Shown one piece after another: positions 38,270 through 48,466 of a DNA stretch of 64,000 nt (positions are counted from its first letter, which is position 1; each line of letters opens with the position of its first letter). The DNA is taken from contig NZ_WMBB01000003.1 in NCBI RefSeq assembly GCF_009708175.1, positions 524,855 to 588,854 of the forward strand. The letters are read 5' to 3'. Origin of the DNA: Nocardia aurantiaca (GTDB taxonomy: Bacteria > Actinomycetota > Actinomycetes > Mycobacteriales > Mycobacteriaceae). The notes beneath the pieces are model-generated. The model did no database searches. It worked only from the letters and a program-made list of their open reading frames with translations, and was not told the origin of the DNA. The translations under genes and the position numbers were made by a program.

Positions 38270-39313
38270 TCAGAGGTCGAGCACGAGTTGGTCGCCCGCC
38301 GCGCGTGAGACGCAGATCAGCATCTGGTCGGCGCGCTGGGCGTCGGGCAGCAGCCGGTCGCGGTGGTCGACGGCGCCGGAGAGCACGCCTGTCTTGCAGG
38401 TTCCGCAGAACCCTTGGCGGCAGGAATAGGTCACGTCCGGCGACACGCGCCGGATCGCGCTCAGCGCGGTCTCGTTCGCCTCCACCCGCACCGTCTTGCC
38501 GGAGCGGGCCAACTCGATCCGGAACGGCTTCCCGTCGGTGACCGGGAGGGCGGAGAACCGTTCGGTGTGCAGGGAACCGGTGGGATTGAGCTCGAACATG
38601 CAGCGCTGGGCGGCCTCGAGCATCGGTGGCGGCCCGCAGACGTAGACCGCCGCGCCGGGCTCGGCCCGCGCGATCAGCTCCTCGACCACGGGCACGCCGT
38701 GCTCGTCGTCGGGCCGGACCTCCGCGTGCGCGGGCAGCTCGGCCAGGAATGGCATGGCCGAGCGGGTGCGGCCGGTGTAGATCAGCTGTCCGCGCGCGCC
38801 GGCCGCTGTGGCCATCGGCAGGATCGGCGTGATCCCGATGCCGCCCGCGAGGAACAGGTAGGAGGGCGCCTCGACGAAGGTGAACGCGTTGCGCGGCCCG
38901 CGGATGCGCAGCGGGTCGCCCACGCGCAGCGTCTCGTGGATCTCCGGGGAGCCGCCTTCCCCGTCGGCGATGCGGCGGACCGCGATGCGGTAGCGCCGGC
39001 GGTCGGCCGGATCGCCGCACAGCGAGTACTGCCGCTGTCGGCCGGACGGCAGGAAGACGTCCAGGTGCGAGCCGGGACGCCAGCTCGGCAGCGGATCGCC
39101 GCCGGGCGCCCGCAGCGTCAGCCCGATCACGTCATCGGCTTCCTGCTCGACGGACTCGATCACCACGTTCAGGTCGAAGCCGGTGCGCCGCACCGGCTTC
39201 GGCCGCGACAGCACGGTGGCGGCCGGTCCCGAGACGAACACGCGTTTGTAGACGTCGATGACGCCGCCGAGCATCCGCAGCCCGGCGGGCACGCCGGTCG
39301 CCGCGCGCGTCAC
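38270..39313 (-). CDS. Ferredoxin-NADP reductase-like protein with C-terminal [2Fe-2S] domain
   Basis: A 347-residue phthalate-dioxygenase-reductase-type protein: FAD-binding RQYSLCG, NAD-binding LAGGIGITPILPMA, VCGPPPMLEA, and a C-terminal plant-type [2Fe-2S] domain with SCRQGFCGTCKTGVL (Cys-x4-Cys-x2-Cys) and a fourth Cys in LICVSRA. It passes electrons from NAD(P)H to an oxygenase. GTG 39313 overlaps the stop of the upstream gene (GTGA), so I use it over the downstream ATG (MLGGV). It may serve the membrane hydrolase/desaturase-like protein encoded just before. Confidence 0.88.
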   Translation of the reverse strand: MTRAATGVPAGLRMLGGVIDVYKRVFVSGPAATVLSRPKPVRRTGFDLNVVIESVEQEADDVIGLTLRAPGGDPLPSWRPGSHLDVFLPSGRQRQYSLCGDPADRRRYRIAVRRIADGEGGSPEIHETLRVGDPLRIRGPRNAFTFVEAPSYLFLAGGIGITPILPMATAAGARGQLIYTGRTRSAMPFLAELPAHAEVRPDDEHGVPVVEELIARAEPGAAVYVCGPPPMLEAAQRCMFELNPTGSLHTERFSALPVTDGKPFRIELARSGKTVRVEANETALSAIRRVSPDVTYSCRQGFCGTCKTGVLSGAVDHRDRLLPDAQRADQMLICVSRAAGDQLVLDL

Positions 39314-40203
39314 TGCTGTGCCGCCCTGGCCGCGGGCGAGTGCGCGAGGTAGCGCAACGCGTCGTCCATCGGACCGAGCTGGGAGGGATGGAATCCCGGC
39401 CGCAGATAGCGCGGGATCTCGGTGAAGAACGTCGTCCAGCTCGGGATCACCTTGCGGCGGGTGGCGCTGACGAACTGCCATCCCCAGAACCGGCCTTTGT
39501 CGGCCGAGGGGTCCTTGCGATACATGTATCCGGCGGACAGCACGAACAGCGGCAGCAGCGTCGCGCTGGCGACCACCGCCGTGCGCGCCTTGCGGGCGTA
39601 GCTTCCGTCGACGTGCATGAACGCGTCGTACACGACGCTGCGGTGCTCGACCTCCTCCGCGCCGTGCCAGCGCACCAGGTCGAGCATGGCCGGATGCATG
39701 CCCTTCTGCTCGAGCATCTCGGCATTGAGCAGCCACTCGCCGAACACGGCGGTGTAGTGCTCCATGCCGGCGAACAGTCCGAGCCGTTCCTTGAGCCATT
39801 CCTCTTTGGCGCGGCCGGTCAGGCCGTGGTCGCCGAGTATCCGGTCGACGGCCCAGCCGATCTTGGCGACGTAGGAGTCGACGTCCAGCCCGATCGATTG
39901 CAGGTGCTTGCGCGCGGCCTCATGGGTGGCGGCGTGCATCGTCTCCTGGCCGACGAATCCGGTCACCTCCTCGCGCAGGCGTTCGTCGTCGATGTAGGGC
40001 AGGGACTCGGCGAGGGCCTGCGCCATCGCCCGCTCGCCTTCCGGCAGCAGCAGATGCATCACGTTGATGATGTGGGTGGCCAGCGCCTCACCGGGGATGT
40101 AGTGCATGGGCACGGTGGCGAAGTCGAAGTGCACGTCGCGCGGGTTGATCGCATGCGCCTCTTCGCGGTAGGGGCGCCTCGTTGCGCCAGCTGTCTGAGC
40201 CAT
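39310..40203 (-). CDS. Metal-dependent hydrolase-like protein (PF10118 type), possible di-iron
   Basis: About 297 residues. Conserved elements: MHYIPGEALATHIINVMHLLLPEGE, FVGQETMHAATHEAARK, AMEHYTAVFGEWLL, LVRWHGAEEVEHRSVVYDAF. The spaced Glu/His pairs (ExxMH, MEHYT, EExEH) resemble a ferritin-like di-iron site; the family is labelled predicted metal-dependent hydrolase. One hydrophobic segment follows (VVASATLLPLFVLSAGYMY). Overlap with the reductase gene suggests the pair are an oxygenase-like component and its reductase (inference). Start: ATG 40203 is used, since ATG 40218 and 40233 lie at or inside the palindromes. Confidence 0.75.
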   Translation of the reverse strand: MAQTAGATRRPYREEAHAINPRDVHFDFATVPMHYIPGEALATHIINVMHLLLPEGERAMAQALAESLPYIDDERLREEVTGFVGQETMHAATHEAARKHLQSIGLDVDSYVAKIGWAVDRILGDHGLTGRAKEEWLKERLGLFAGMEHYTAVFGEWLLNAEMLEQKGMHPAMLDLVRWHGAEEVEHRSVVYDAFMHVDGSYARKARTAVVASATLLPLFVLSAGYMYRKDPSADKGRFWGWQFVSATRRKVIPSWTTFFTEIPRYLRPGFHPSQLGPMDDALRYLAHSPAARAAQQ

Positions 40204-40219
40204 ATAGGGACCGTACATC

Positions 40220-40271
40220 GCAACATTTTCCATTGCAATGTTGCGCGCAACATTTTCCTTGAGAATGTTGC
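40220..40271. promoter_or_regulatory. Two tandem 25-bp palindromic operators
   Basis: Sites at 40220-40244 and 40247-40271 each read GCAACATT, nine bases, AATGTTGC, with the spacer starting TTCC in both. The centres are 27 bases apart. They sit directly before the leftward six-gene set and upstream of the rightward ABC exporter. Size and symmetry fit a TetR-type repressor; no regulator gene is adjacent. Confidence 0.85.
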
Positions 40272-40617
40272 AGAGACAGGTCCGCCTCCTAGCGTGGAAG
40301 TTTCGATCACGCGTCGAAGACAGCCTTTACCCGGACAACGCCGTCGACCGGGTCGACGCGCGCATCCTCGACGCGGCATTGACAGGGCCGGCACCGCCAA
40401 CCGGTGCTCGCGCGTCATCCGCCGCAGCTGGGTCGCATGGCCCGACAAACCATGTCGAGCCGGCCCTGGCAGGCAGCCGCCGATACATCCACCGCCGGCG
40501 AACACGTCACCGCTGAGTCCTCCGCCCGCTCCAGGCACGAGCCGCTGTCCCGGCACACTGGAGAAGCGGCACGACGACGGGAACAAAGTGAGGGTGGGGA
40601 GATCGTTGTTCTCCGGG
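40272..40617. other. Intergenic region between operator pair and ABC exporter gene
   Basis: 346 bases without a convincing gene, although frames are open on the plus strand through the whole stretch. The exporter start region has GTGGGGAG at 40594-40601. No terminator or RNA element was recognised. Confidence 0.35.
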
Positions 40618-43600
40618 ATGAGTTCTGAGGATGCGGAGACCGCGCGCGGCTGGTTGCGCAGGTTGTGGGGACGGTGCGCGGAGCACCCGTGGGTGCTCGC
40701 CGGACTGGGACTGGCGATCGTGTTGGGCGCGATCGTGGAGGTGACCGGGCCGCTGCTGGCCAAGCGCGCCCTCGACGGCGCGACCGCCGGGAACACCGGC
40801 ATCATCGCGGCCATGGCCGCCGCGCTGGGCGTGCTCGCGGCCGGCCGTTTCCTCGCCTCCTTCGGACGCCGCATGCTGGCCGGCCGACTCGCCCTCGACG
40901 TGCAGCACGAACTGCGCGTGGACCTGCTGTCCGCGCTGCAACGACTGGACGGGCCGGGGCAGGACGGTCTGCGCACCGGGCAGGTCATCTCCCGCTCGAT
41001 CAGCGACCTCACCCTGGTGCAGGGGTTGCTCGCCATGGGTCCCTGGTCCTCGGTGGCGGCCCTGCAATTCGTGCTGGCCGCGGGCGTCATGTTGTGGCTT
41101 TCCCCGCCGCTCGCGCTGACCGCGCTGCTGGTGGTGCCGGTGCTGGCGCTGGTGGTCTACCGGGTGCGGCCCCGGCTCTACGCGGCCACCTGGTCGGCAC
41201 AGCAGCGCGCCGCCGACCTGGCCCAGCACGTCGAGGAGACCGTCACCGGCGTGCGCGTGGTGAAGGGCTTCGGGCAGGAGGCCCGCATGGTCGACCTGCT
41301 CGAGCAGCACGGGCGCGGGCTGTACGCCGAGCGCATGCGCGCGGCGCGCATCGATGCCCGGTTCAGCCCGACCCTCGCCACCATCCCCCAGGCCGGGCTG
41401 GTCGCGGTGATCGCCGTCGGCGGACTGCTCGCCTTCCACGGCAGCATCGGGCTCGGCACCTTCCTGGCCTTCGTCGCCTATGTGTCGACCATGACCAACT
41501 CCACCCGCGTCGTGTCCTACGTGGTGGTCATGGCGCAGCTGACGCGGGCGGCGGCCGAACGCGTGAACCAGGTCATCGACAGCGCGCCCGAACGCGTCGA
41601 TCCCGAGCGCACGGTGGACCTGCCCGAGGGGCCGCTCGGCATCGAAATCGACCATCTCACCTTCGGTTTCGAACCCGGACGCCCCGTGCTGCGCGACTTC
41701 ACCCTGAACGTCGCCCCCGGCGAGACGGTCGCCATCATCGGCCCGGCGGGGTCCGGCAAATCCACGCTCAGTCTGCTGCTGCCCCGTTTCTATTCGCCCG
41801 GCTCGGGACGAATCACCCTGTACGGCAAGGACTCCCACGCGGATATCGCCGAGCTGCGCGCCGGTGACCTGCGCGAGGCGGTGGGCGTGGTCTTCGACGA
41901 GGCCTTCCTGCTCTCCGACACCATCGCCGCCAATATCGCCCTGGGCCGTCCCGACGCCACGGAGGCCGAAATCCACGCCGCCGCCGCACAGGCCGCGGCC
42001 GACGACTTCATCGATGCCCTGCCCGACGGCTACCAGACCGTGGTCGGCGAACGCGGCCTGACCCTGTCCGGCGGCCAGCGCCAGCGCATCGCCCTCGCCC
42101 GCGCCCTCCTCGCCGACCCGCGCATCCTCATCCTCGACGACGCCACCTCCGCCGTGGACGCCGTCACCGAGGCCGCCATCTTCGCGTCCCTGCCGACCGA
42201 TTCCGGACGCACCACCCTCATCCTGGCGCACCGCGAATCCACGCTGTCCCACGCGGACCGCGTGATCCGGCTGCCCGCACCGGAATCCGGCGAGGAGCGC
42301 GCACTCGTGACGGCGGGTGCTCGGCATACGCATGCCGCCGGGGAGAAGCCGGTCGATCGGGACACACCGGAGGAGGTGCGGCGGGTGCTGGGCGATCTGC
42401 CGCCCGCCACCGAGCAGCCCGGGCTGGACGCCGCGGCGTTGCGCGAGCCGGATCCGGGATTCCGGCTGCGGCATGCGCTCGGGCTGGTGAAATGGCTGGT
42501 CGTCGGCACGATGGCGCTGCTCGCCCTGAATGCGATTGTGGGCGTGGGGTTCCCGTCGGTGGTTCGGTACGCGGTGGACTCCGGCGTCGGCAAGCACGAC
42601 GGCTGGGCGCTGGTGCGGGCCACGGCCGTCGGCGTCGTCCTGGTCGTCCTCGGCTGGCTGGTCGCCGCCGCCTCGCTGCTATGGAGCAATCGGGCCGGGG
42701 AGCGCGTGCTCTTCGGCCTGCGGGTGCGCAGCTACGCCCACCTGCAGCGCCTCGGCCTCGACTTCTACGAGCGCGAACTGTCCGGCCGCATCATGACCCG
42801 GATGACCACCGACATCGACGCGCTGTCCACCTTCATGCAGACCGGGTTGCCCGACGCGCTGGTCGCGCTGCTGACCGTGGCCGGAATCGCCGTGGCGCTG
42901 CTGGTGATCGACTTCCAGCTGGCGATCGTCGTGTTCGTGACACTGCCGCCGCTGCTCCTGGCCACCTGGCGGTTCCGCAGAGTCTCCGACGCCGCCTACA
43001 GTGCCGCGCGCGAGCATTCGGCGACCGTGAATGCCGACTTCGCGGAGAATGTCGCGGGATTGCGCGTGGTGCAGGCCAATCGGCACGAGGCCCGCTCCGC
43101 CCGCCGGTTCGCGGGCTACTCCGACAACTTCCGGGTCAGCCGGATACGGGCGCAGCGGGCCATCGCCACCTTCTTCGCCTTCGTCGGCATGTGGGCGGAT
43201 CTGGCGCTGGCATCGGTCGTCTTCACCGGGGCGTGGGCGGTCGCGCACGGGTCCACCACCCCGGGCACGCTGGTGGCGTTCGTGCTCTATCTGCAACTGC
43301 TGTTCGGACCGATCATGCAGTTGTCGCAGCTGTTCGACGGATACCAGCAGGCGCGAGTGGGCTTGCGGCGCATCGGGGAACTGCTGCGGACGCGATCGTC
43401 CATCGCGCCCGATCCGGCGGACGCGACGCCCATCGACGGGCATCTGCGCGGCGAGGTCGTCTTCGACAATGTCCACTTCCGGTACCCGGGTGCGGTGCGG
43501 CCCGCGCTCGAGGGCGTCACCCTGACCATCCCCGCGGGCGGCAGCCTGGCCCTCGTGGGCGAGACTGGCGCGGGCAAGTCGACCATCGTGAAACTGCTGG

Positions 43601-44328
43601 CCCGGCTCTATGACATGCCCCGGACGACGGGTGACGGGGATCACGGACTTTCCGATGACGCCGGGCCGTTGTTCATAGCGGAAATGCATGACAGCGACCA
43701 TGATCCGAGCAGCACCGGCGCAATTCGCGTGGACGGCGTGGATATTCGCGACTATCGGCTCTCCGAGTTCCGCGCCCGGCTCGGTGTGGTGCCCCAGGAA
43801 GCTCACCTCTTCACCGGCGACATCGCCAGCAACATTGCATTTGGCAAACCATTTGCGAGCCCGGCGGAAATCGAGGCGGCCGCGGCGGCGGTAGGGGCGC
43901 TGGACACCATCGCCGCCCTGCCGCAGGGGATGCGGCAACCGGTCGGGGAACGCGGACGCGGACTGTCGGCCGGGCAGCGGCAGCTCATCGCCCTGGCCCG
44001 CGCCGAACTGGTCCGCCCCGATCTGCTGCTGCTCGACGAGGCCACCGCGGTGCTGGATCCAGCCGCCGAGGCGTCGGTGCTGGTCGCGAGCGAATCGGTG
44101 ACGCGCGGGCGCACCTCGGTCATCGTCGCGCACCGGCTGGCGACCGCGGCGCAGGCCGATCGGATCGCGGTCGTGCAGCGCGGCCGGATCAGCGAAATCG
44201 GCACCCATGACGAACTGCTCGCGGCACGCGGCCCGTACTCCCGGCTGTGGGCTGCGGCGCGAGCAACCGAAGGAATATTCTCGGGCGCGGACGAGTCGTC
44301 ACGAGAGAATGTGTCCGCTCGATGGTAG
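40618..44328 (+). CDS. Single-chain ABC exporter with two membrane and two ATPase domains
   Basis: A 1236-residue full transporter (TMD-NBD-TMD-NBD), each half with about six helices. NBD1: Walker A GPAGSGKST, LSGGQRQRIALARALL, Walker B ILILDDATSAVD with Asp at the usual Glu, His in LILAHRES. NBD2: Walker A GETGAGKST, LSAGQRQLIALAR, LLLLDEATAVLD with Glu, His in IVAHRLAT. So one ATP site is probably weak and one active, as in heterodimeric exporters. NBD2 has an insertion of about 30 residues after LLARLYDM. Mycobacteria usually carry such halves as two adjacent genes. Start uncertain: ATG 40618, TTG 40606 or GTG 40588 all precede the first domain. Confidence 0.9.
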   Translation: MSSEDAETARGWLRRLWGRCAEHPWVLAGLGLAIVLGAIVEVTGPLLAKRALDGATAGNTGIIAAMAAALGVLAAGRFLASFGRRMLAGRLALDVQHELRVDLLSALQRLDGPGQDGLRTGQVISRSISDLTLVQGLLAMGPWSSVAALQFVLAAGVMLWLSPPLALTALLVVPVLALVVYRVRPRLYAATWSAQQRAADLAQHVEETVTGVRVVKGFGQEARMVDLLEQHGRGLYAERMRAARIDARFSPTLATIPQAGLVAVIAVGGLLAFHGSIGLGTFLAFVAYVSTMTNSTRVVSYVVVMAQLTRAAAERVNQVIDSAPERVDPERTVDLPEGPLGIEIDHLTFGFEPGRPVLRDFTLNVAPGETVAIIGPAGSGKSTLSLLLPRFYSPGSGRITLYGKDSHADIAELRAGDLREAVGVVFDEAFLLSDTIAANIALGRPDATEAEIHAAAAQAAADDFIDALPDGYQTVVGERGLTLSGGQRQRIALARALLADPRILILDDATSAVDAVTEAAIFASLPTDSGRTTLILAHRESTLSHADRVIRLPAPESGEERALVTAGARHTHAAGEKPVDRDTPEEVRRVLGDLPPATEQPGLDAAALREPDPGFRLRHALGLVKWLVVGTMALLALNAIVGVGFPSVVRYAVDSGVGKHDGWALVRATAVGVVLVVLGWLVAAASLLWSNRAGERVLFGLRVRSYAHLQRLGLDFYERELSGRIMTRMTTDIDALSTFMQTGLPDALVALLTVAGIAVALLVIDFQLAIVVFVTLPPLLLATWRFRRVSDAAYSAAREHSATVNADFAENVAGLRVVQANRHEARSARRFAGYSDNFRVSRIRAQRAIATFFAFVGMWADLALASVVFTGAWAVAHGSTTPGTLVAFVLYLQLLFGPIMQLSQLFDGYQQARVGLRRIGELLRTRSSIAPDPADATPIDGHLRGEVVFDNVHFRYPGAVRPALEGVTLTIPAGGSLALVGETGAGKSTIVKLLARLYDMPRTTGDGDHGLSDDAGPLFIAEMHDSDHDPSSTGAIRVDGVDIRDYRLSEFRARLGVVPQEAHLFTGDIASNIAFGKPFASPAEIEAAAAAVGALDTIAALPQGMRQPVGERGRGLSAGQRQLIALARAELVRPDLLLLDEATAVLDPAAEASVLVASESVTRGRTSVIVAHRLATAAQADRIAVVQRGRISEIGTHDELLAARGPYSRLWAAARATEGIFSGADESSRENVSARW

Positions 44329-44457
44329 CCATGCCCGACGGCGAACGGGGTGGGCATATCCTCAGTGGGGGCGCATCGGCGCGCATCCGCCGATTACCCG
44401 TGCCGGGCACGTCACAAACGTCGCAGCGCGAAGAACGAAATGAGGCGAACACCTGCT

Positions 44458-47400
44458 GTGAGCAGCTCAACAGACCAGTTCGGACAGAACCAGTGGCTTG
44501 TCGACGAGATGTACCAGAAGTACAAACAGGACCCCTCGTCCGTCGATGAGAGCTGGCACGAGTTCCTGGCGGATTACACGCCGGAGAACACTGCCGAGAT
44601 TGGTAACAACAGCCAGGCGGCCGCCGCCGTCGTCGCTCCGGCCCCCGCCGCAGTGCCCCCGGCCCCCGGACCCACCCGGGCCCCCGCGCCCGCCCCCATC
44701 ACCACCCCCGCGCCCGCCGCCCCCGCCCCGGCCCAGGTGCGCGCCCCCCAGACCACTCCCGCCCCCACCTCCAACGCGGCCCCGACCTCGGGCGGCCCCA
44801 AGGCCGCCGCCGCCGACGAGGCGAAGGTGCTACGCGGGCCCGCCGCGGCCATCGTCAAGAACATGTCGGCGTCGCTGGCCATCCCCACCGCGACCTCGGT
44901 GCGCGCCATCCCCGCCAAGCTGATGATCGACAACCGCCTGGTCATCAACAACCACTTGGCCCGCACCCGCGGCGGCAAGATCTCCTTCACCCACCTGCTG
45001 GGCTACGCCATCGTGCAGGCCATCAAGGCCTTCCCGAACATGAACCGGCACTTCGCCGAAATCGACGGCAAGCCGAACGCGGTGACCCCCGCGCACACCA
45101 ATCTCGGTCTGGCGATTGATCTTCCGGGCAAGGACGGCAACCGTTCGCTCGCGGTCGCGGCCATCAAGAACGCCGAGGGCATGACCTTCGCGCAGTTCCA
45201 TAATGCGTACGAGGACGTCGTGCGCCGCGCCCGCGACGGCAAGCTCACCACCGACGACTTCGCCGGTGTCACCATCTCGCTGACCAACCCCGGCACCATC
45301 GGCACCAACCATTCGGTGCCGCGCCTCATGCAGGGGCAGGGCGCGATCATCGGCGCCGGCGCCATGGAGTATCCGGCCGAGTTCCAGGGCATGAGCGACC
45401 AGCAGCTGGCCGAGATGGGCGTCGGCAAGCTGATGACGCTGACCTCCACCTACGACCACCGCATCATCCAGGGCGCGGAGTCCGGTGATTTCCTGCGCAC
45501 CATCCACAACCTGCTGATCTCCGACGAGTTCTACGACGAGATCTTCCACGGCATGGGTGTCCCCTATGAGCCGGTGCGCTGGCGCAAGGACATTCAGGAA
45601 CGCGGCATCGACAAGTCGACCCGCGTGCAGGAGATGATCAACGCCTACCGCAGCCGCGGCCACCTGATGGCCGACACCGACCCGCTGCGGCTGGTGAAGG
45701 ACAAGTTCCGTTCGCACCCCGACCTGGATGTCACCCAGCACGGCCTGACCCTGTGGGACCTGGACCGCGAATTCAATGTCGCCGGCTTCCACGGCCAGGA
45801 GCGCATGAAGCTGCGCGACGTGCTGTCCATCCTGCGCGACGCCTACGCCCGCCACGTGGGTGTGGAGTACACCCACATCCTGGATCCCGAGCAGCTCAAG
45901 TGGATTCAGGACCGCGTGGAGCAGAAGCACGCGAAACCCACTGTGGCCGAGCAAAAGTACATCATGTCCCGGCTCAACGCGGCCGAGGCGTTCGAGACCT
46001 TCCTGCAGACCAAGTACGTGGGCCAGAAGCGCTTCTCGCTCGAGGGCGCCGAGTCGGTCATCCCGATGATGGACGCCGTCATCGACCAGTGCGCCGAGTA
46101 CAACCTCGACGAGGTCGTCATCGGTATGCCGCACCGCGGCCGCTTGAACGTGCTGGCCAATATCGTCGGCAAGCCCTATTCGAAGATCTTCACCGAGTTC
46201 GAGGGCAACATGAACCCGGCCGCCACCCACGGCTCCGGCGACGTGAAGTACCACCTCGGCGCGCGCGGCACCTACCTGCAGATGTTCGGCGACAACGAGA
46301 TCGAGGTCTCGCTGACCGCCAACCCCTCGCACCTCGAGGCCGTCGACCCGGTGCTGGAGGGTCTGGTCCGCGCCAAGCAGGACCTGCTCACCAAGGAAGA
46401 CATCGTCACCAAGGGTGAAGAGGCGCGGTCGTTCTCGGTCGTGCCGCTCATGCTGCACGGTGACGCGGCCTTCGCCGGCCAGGGTGTCGTGGCCGAGACG
46501 CTGAACCTGTCGGGCCTGCGCGGCTACCGCACCGGCGGCACCGTGCACATCGTGGTGAACAACCAGATCGGTTTCACCACCGCTCCCGAGTACTCGCGCT
46601 CCACCGAATACTCCACCGACATCGCCAAGTTCATCGGCGCGCCGATCTTCCACGTGAACGGCGACGACCCGGAAGCCTGTGTGTGGGTGGCCAAGCTGGC
46701 CGTCGACTACCGGCAGAAGTTCAACCGCGACGTCGTCATCGACATGATCTGCTACCGCCGTCGCGGCCACAACGAGGGCGACGACCCGTCGATGACCCAG
46801 CCGGGCATGTACGACGTGATCGACACCAAGCGCTCGGTCCGCAAGGCGTACACCGAGAGCCTGATCGGCCGTGGCGACATCTCCATGAAGGAAGCCGAAG
46901 ACGCTCTGCGCGACTACCAGGGTCAGTTGGAGCGGATCTTCAACGAGGTGCGCGAGCTGGAGAAGTTCCCGCCGGAGCCGTCGGAGTCGGTCGAGGACGA
47001 GCAGCAGCTGCCGCCGAATCTCGTGACCTCCGTGGACAAGACGGTGCTGCAGCGCATCGGCGACGCGTTCCTCAACGTCCCGGACGGCTTCACCGTGCAC
47101 CCGCGCGTCAAGCCGGTGCTGGAGAAGCGCCGTGAGATGGCCTACGAGGGCAAGGTCGACTGGGCCATGGCCGAACTGCTGGCCTTCGGCACGCTCATCG
47201 ATGAGGGCAAGGCCGTCCGCCTGACCGGTCAGGACTCGCGCCGCGGCACCTTCTCGCAGCGCCACTCGGTCATCATCGACCGCAAGAACGGCGACGAGTA
47301 CACACCGCTGCACAACATCGGGTCCAACAACCCGGGCTGGTTCGCGGTGCACGACTCGGCGCTGTCGGAGTACGCGGCCGTCGGGTTCGAATACGGCTAC

Positions 47401-48207
47401 TCGCTGGGCAACCCGGACGCGCTCGTCCTGTGGGAGGCGCAATTCGGTGACTTCGTCAACGGCGCGCAGTCCATCATCGACGAGTTCATCTCCTCCGGTG
47501 AGGCCAAGTGGGGCCAGCTCTCCGAGGTCGTGCTGCTGCTGCCGCACGGTCATGAGGGCCAGGGCCCGGACCACACCTCCGGTCGCATCGAGCGCTTCCT
47601 GCAGCTGTGCGCCGAGGGTTCGATGACGGTGGCCGTGCCGTCCACCCCGTCGAACTACTTCCACCTGCTGCGCCGTCACGCCCTGGACGGCATCCGCCGT
47701 CCGCTGGTGGTCTTCACGCCGAAGTCCATGCTGCGCAACAAGGCCGTGGTCTCCGAGGTCGAGGACTTCACGGACAACAAGTTCCGCACCGTGCTCGAGG
47801 AGCCGACCTACGAGTCGGGCGATGGTGACCGCTCCAAGGTCAAGCGCGTGCTGCTCACCAGCGGCAAGATCTACTACGAGCTGGTGGCCGAGAAGAACAA
47901 GCACAACCGTGACGACGTGGCCATTGTGCGCGTCGAGCAGCTGTACCCGATTCCGAAGTTCCGTCTGAACGAGGCCCTGGAGCAGTATCCGGGCGCCATC
48001 GATCTGGCGTGGGTCCAGGAGGAGCCGGCCAACCAGGGCGCATGGCCCTTCTTCGGCCTCAATCTCCCGGAGATCCTGCCGGCCCGCTTCGGCAAGCTGC
48101 GCCGCATCTCGCGCCGCGCCATGTCGGCCCCGTCCTCGGGTTCGTCGAAGGTGCACGCGGTGGAGCAGGCGGAGATCATCGAAGAGGCGTTCGCACCGAC
48201 CGTCTGA
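44458..48207 (+). CDS. kgd: Multifunctional 2-oxoglutarate decarboxylase/dehydrogenase (SucA/KGD)
   Basis: A 1249-residue fusion typical of Mycobacteriales and Corynebacteriales: an N-terminal [19 protein letters not shown] segment, an Ala/Pro-rich linker (about residues 55-120), an acyltransferase domain with HxxxDG-like [13 protein letters not shown], then the ThDP-dependent E1 domain ([56 protein letters not shown]) and transketolase-like C-terminal domain. It decarboxylates 2-oxoglutarate in the TCA cycle, and can feed the dehydrogenase complex. GTG 44458 matches the start of known homologues; ATG 44440 is possible. A strong terminator follows. Confidence 0.97.
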   Translation: MSSSTDQFGQNQWLVDEMYQKYKQDPSSVDESWHEFLADYTPENTAEIGNNSQAAAAVVAPAPAAVPPAPGPTRAPAPAPITTPAPAAPAPAQVRAPQTTPAPTSNAAPTSGGPKAAAADEAKVLRGPAAAIVKNMSASLAIPTATSVRAIPAKLMIDNRLVINNHLARTRGGKISFTHLLGYAIVQAIKAFPNMNRHFAEIDGKPNAVTPAHTNLGLAIDLPGKDGNRSLAVAAIKNAEGMTFAQFHNAYEDVVRRARDGKLTTDDFAGVTISLTNPGTIGTNHSVPRLMQGQGAIIGAGAMEYPAEFQGMSDQQLAEMGVGKLMTLTSTYDHRIIQGAESGDFLRTIHNLLISDEFYDEIFHGMGVPYEPVRWRKDIQERGIDKSTRVQEMINAYRSRGHLMADTDPLRLVKDKFRSHPDLDVTQHGLTLWDLDREFNVAGFHGQERMKLRDVLSILRDAYARHVGVEYTHILDPEQLKWIQDRVEQKHAKPTVAEQKYIMSRLNAAEAFETFLQTKYVGQKRFSLEGAESVIPMMDAVIDQCAEYNLDEVVIGMPHRGRLNVLANIVGKPYSKIFTEFEGNMNPAATHGSGDVKYHLGARGTYLQMFGDNEIEVSLTANPSHLEAVDPVLEGLVRAKQDLLTKEDIVTKGEEARSFSVVPLMLHGDAAFAGQGVVAETLNLSGLRGYRTGGTVHIVVNNQIGFTTAPEYSRSTEYSTDIAKFIGAPIFHVNGDDPEACVWVAKLAVDYRQKFNRDVVIDMICYRRRGHNEGDDPSMTQPGMYDVIDTKRSVRKAYTESLIGRGDISMKEAEDALRDYQGQLERIFNEVRELEKFPPEPSESVEDEQQLPPNLVTSVDKTVLQRIGDAFLNVPDGFTVHPRVKPVLEKRREMAYEGKVDWAMAELLAFGTLIDEGKAVRLTGQDSRRGTFSQRHSVIIDRKNGDEYTPLHNIGSNNPGWFAVHDSALSEYAAVGFEYGYSLGNPDALVLWEAQFGDFVNGAQSIIDEFISSGEAKWGQLSEVVLLLPHGHEGQGPDHTSGRIERFLQLCAEGSMTVAVPSTPSNYFHLLRRHALDGIRRPLVVFTPKSMLRNKAVVSEVEDFTDNKFRTVLEEPTYESGDGDRSKVKRVLLTSGKIYYELVAEKNKHNRDDVAIVRVEQLYPIPKFRLNEALEQYPGAIDLAWVQEEPANQGAWPFFGLNLPEILPARFGKLRRISRRAMSAPSSGSSKVHAVEQAEIIEEAFAPTV

Positions 48208-48222
48208 TCACCGAATCCCAGT

Positions 48223-48256
48223 GCGGGGCCGGATCTCTCACGAGATCCGGCCCCGC
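48223..48256 (+). terminator. Terminator of kgd
   Basis: A perfect 15-bp stem GCGGGGCCGGATCTC / GAGATCCGGCCCCGC with a TCAC loop, 15 bases after the kgd stop and followed by GCCGTTTTGCG. Confidence 0.9.
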
Positions 48257-48409
48257 GCCGTTTTGCGAACATATCGTGACTCGATGTCGGCGAGCCGCTC
48301 TTCCTGACGAGACGCAGATCGAGAGCCCGATCGAACAGTTCGGACATGATGCGCTGCTCGCACAGCCGACTGTGATGTAGCTCGATCCTGTATTCCGAGA
48401 CCGACATGG

Positions 48410-48445
48410 CTCCGCCCGCCGGATCGTGGAATCGGGCGGGCGGAG
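48410..48445 (-). terminator. Hairpin terminator of the 42-codon gene
   Basis: An 11-bp perfect stem CTCCGCCCGCC / GGCGGGCGGAG with a 14-base loop, 21 bases past the TAA of the small minus-strand gene. It supports that gene being transcribed. Confidence 0.65.
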
Positions 48446-48466
48446 TCGTCACGATGGAGCCAGGGA

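Noticed and set aside
39340..40617. N-terminal extension of the ABC exporter frame by over 400 codons
   Set aside because: The extension lies antisense to the PF10118-type gene and through the operator region; it has no transporter features. The first membrane domain begins after 40618.
44830..48156. A 1108-codon open frame antisense to kgd
   Set aside because: It is the mirror frame of a long GC-rich gene; the product is Val/Leu/Arg/His-biased with no motif, and kgd is unmistakable on the other strand.
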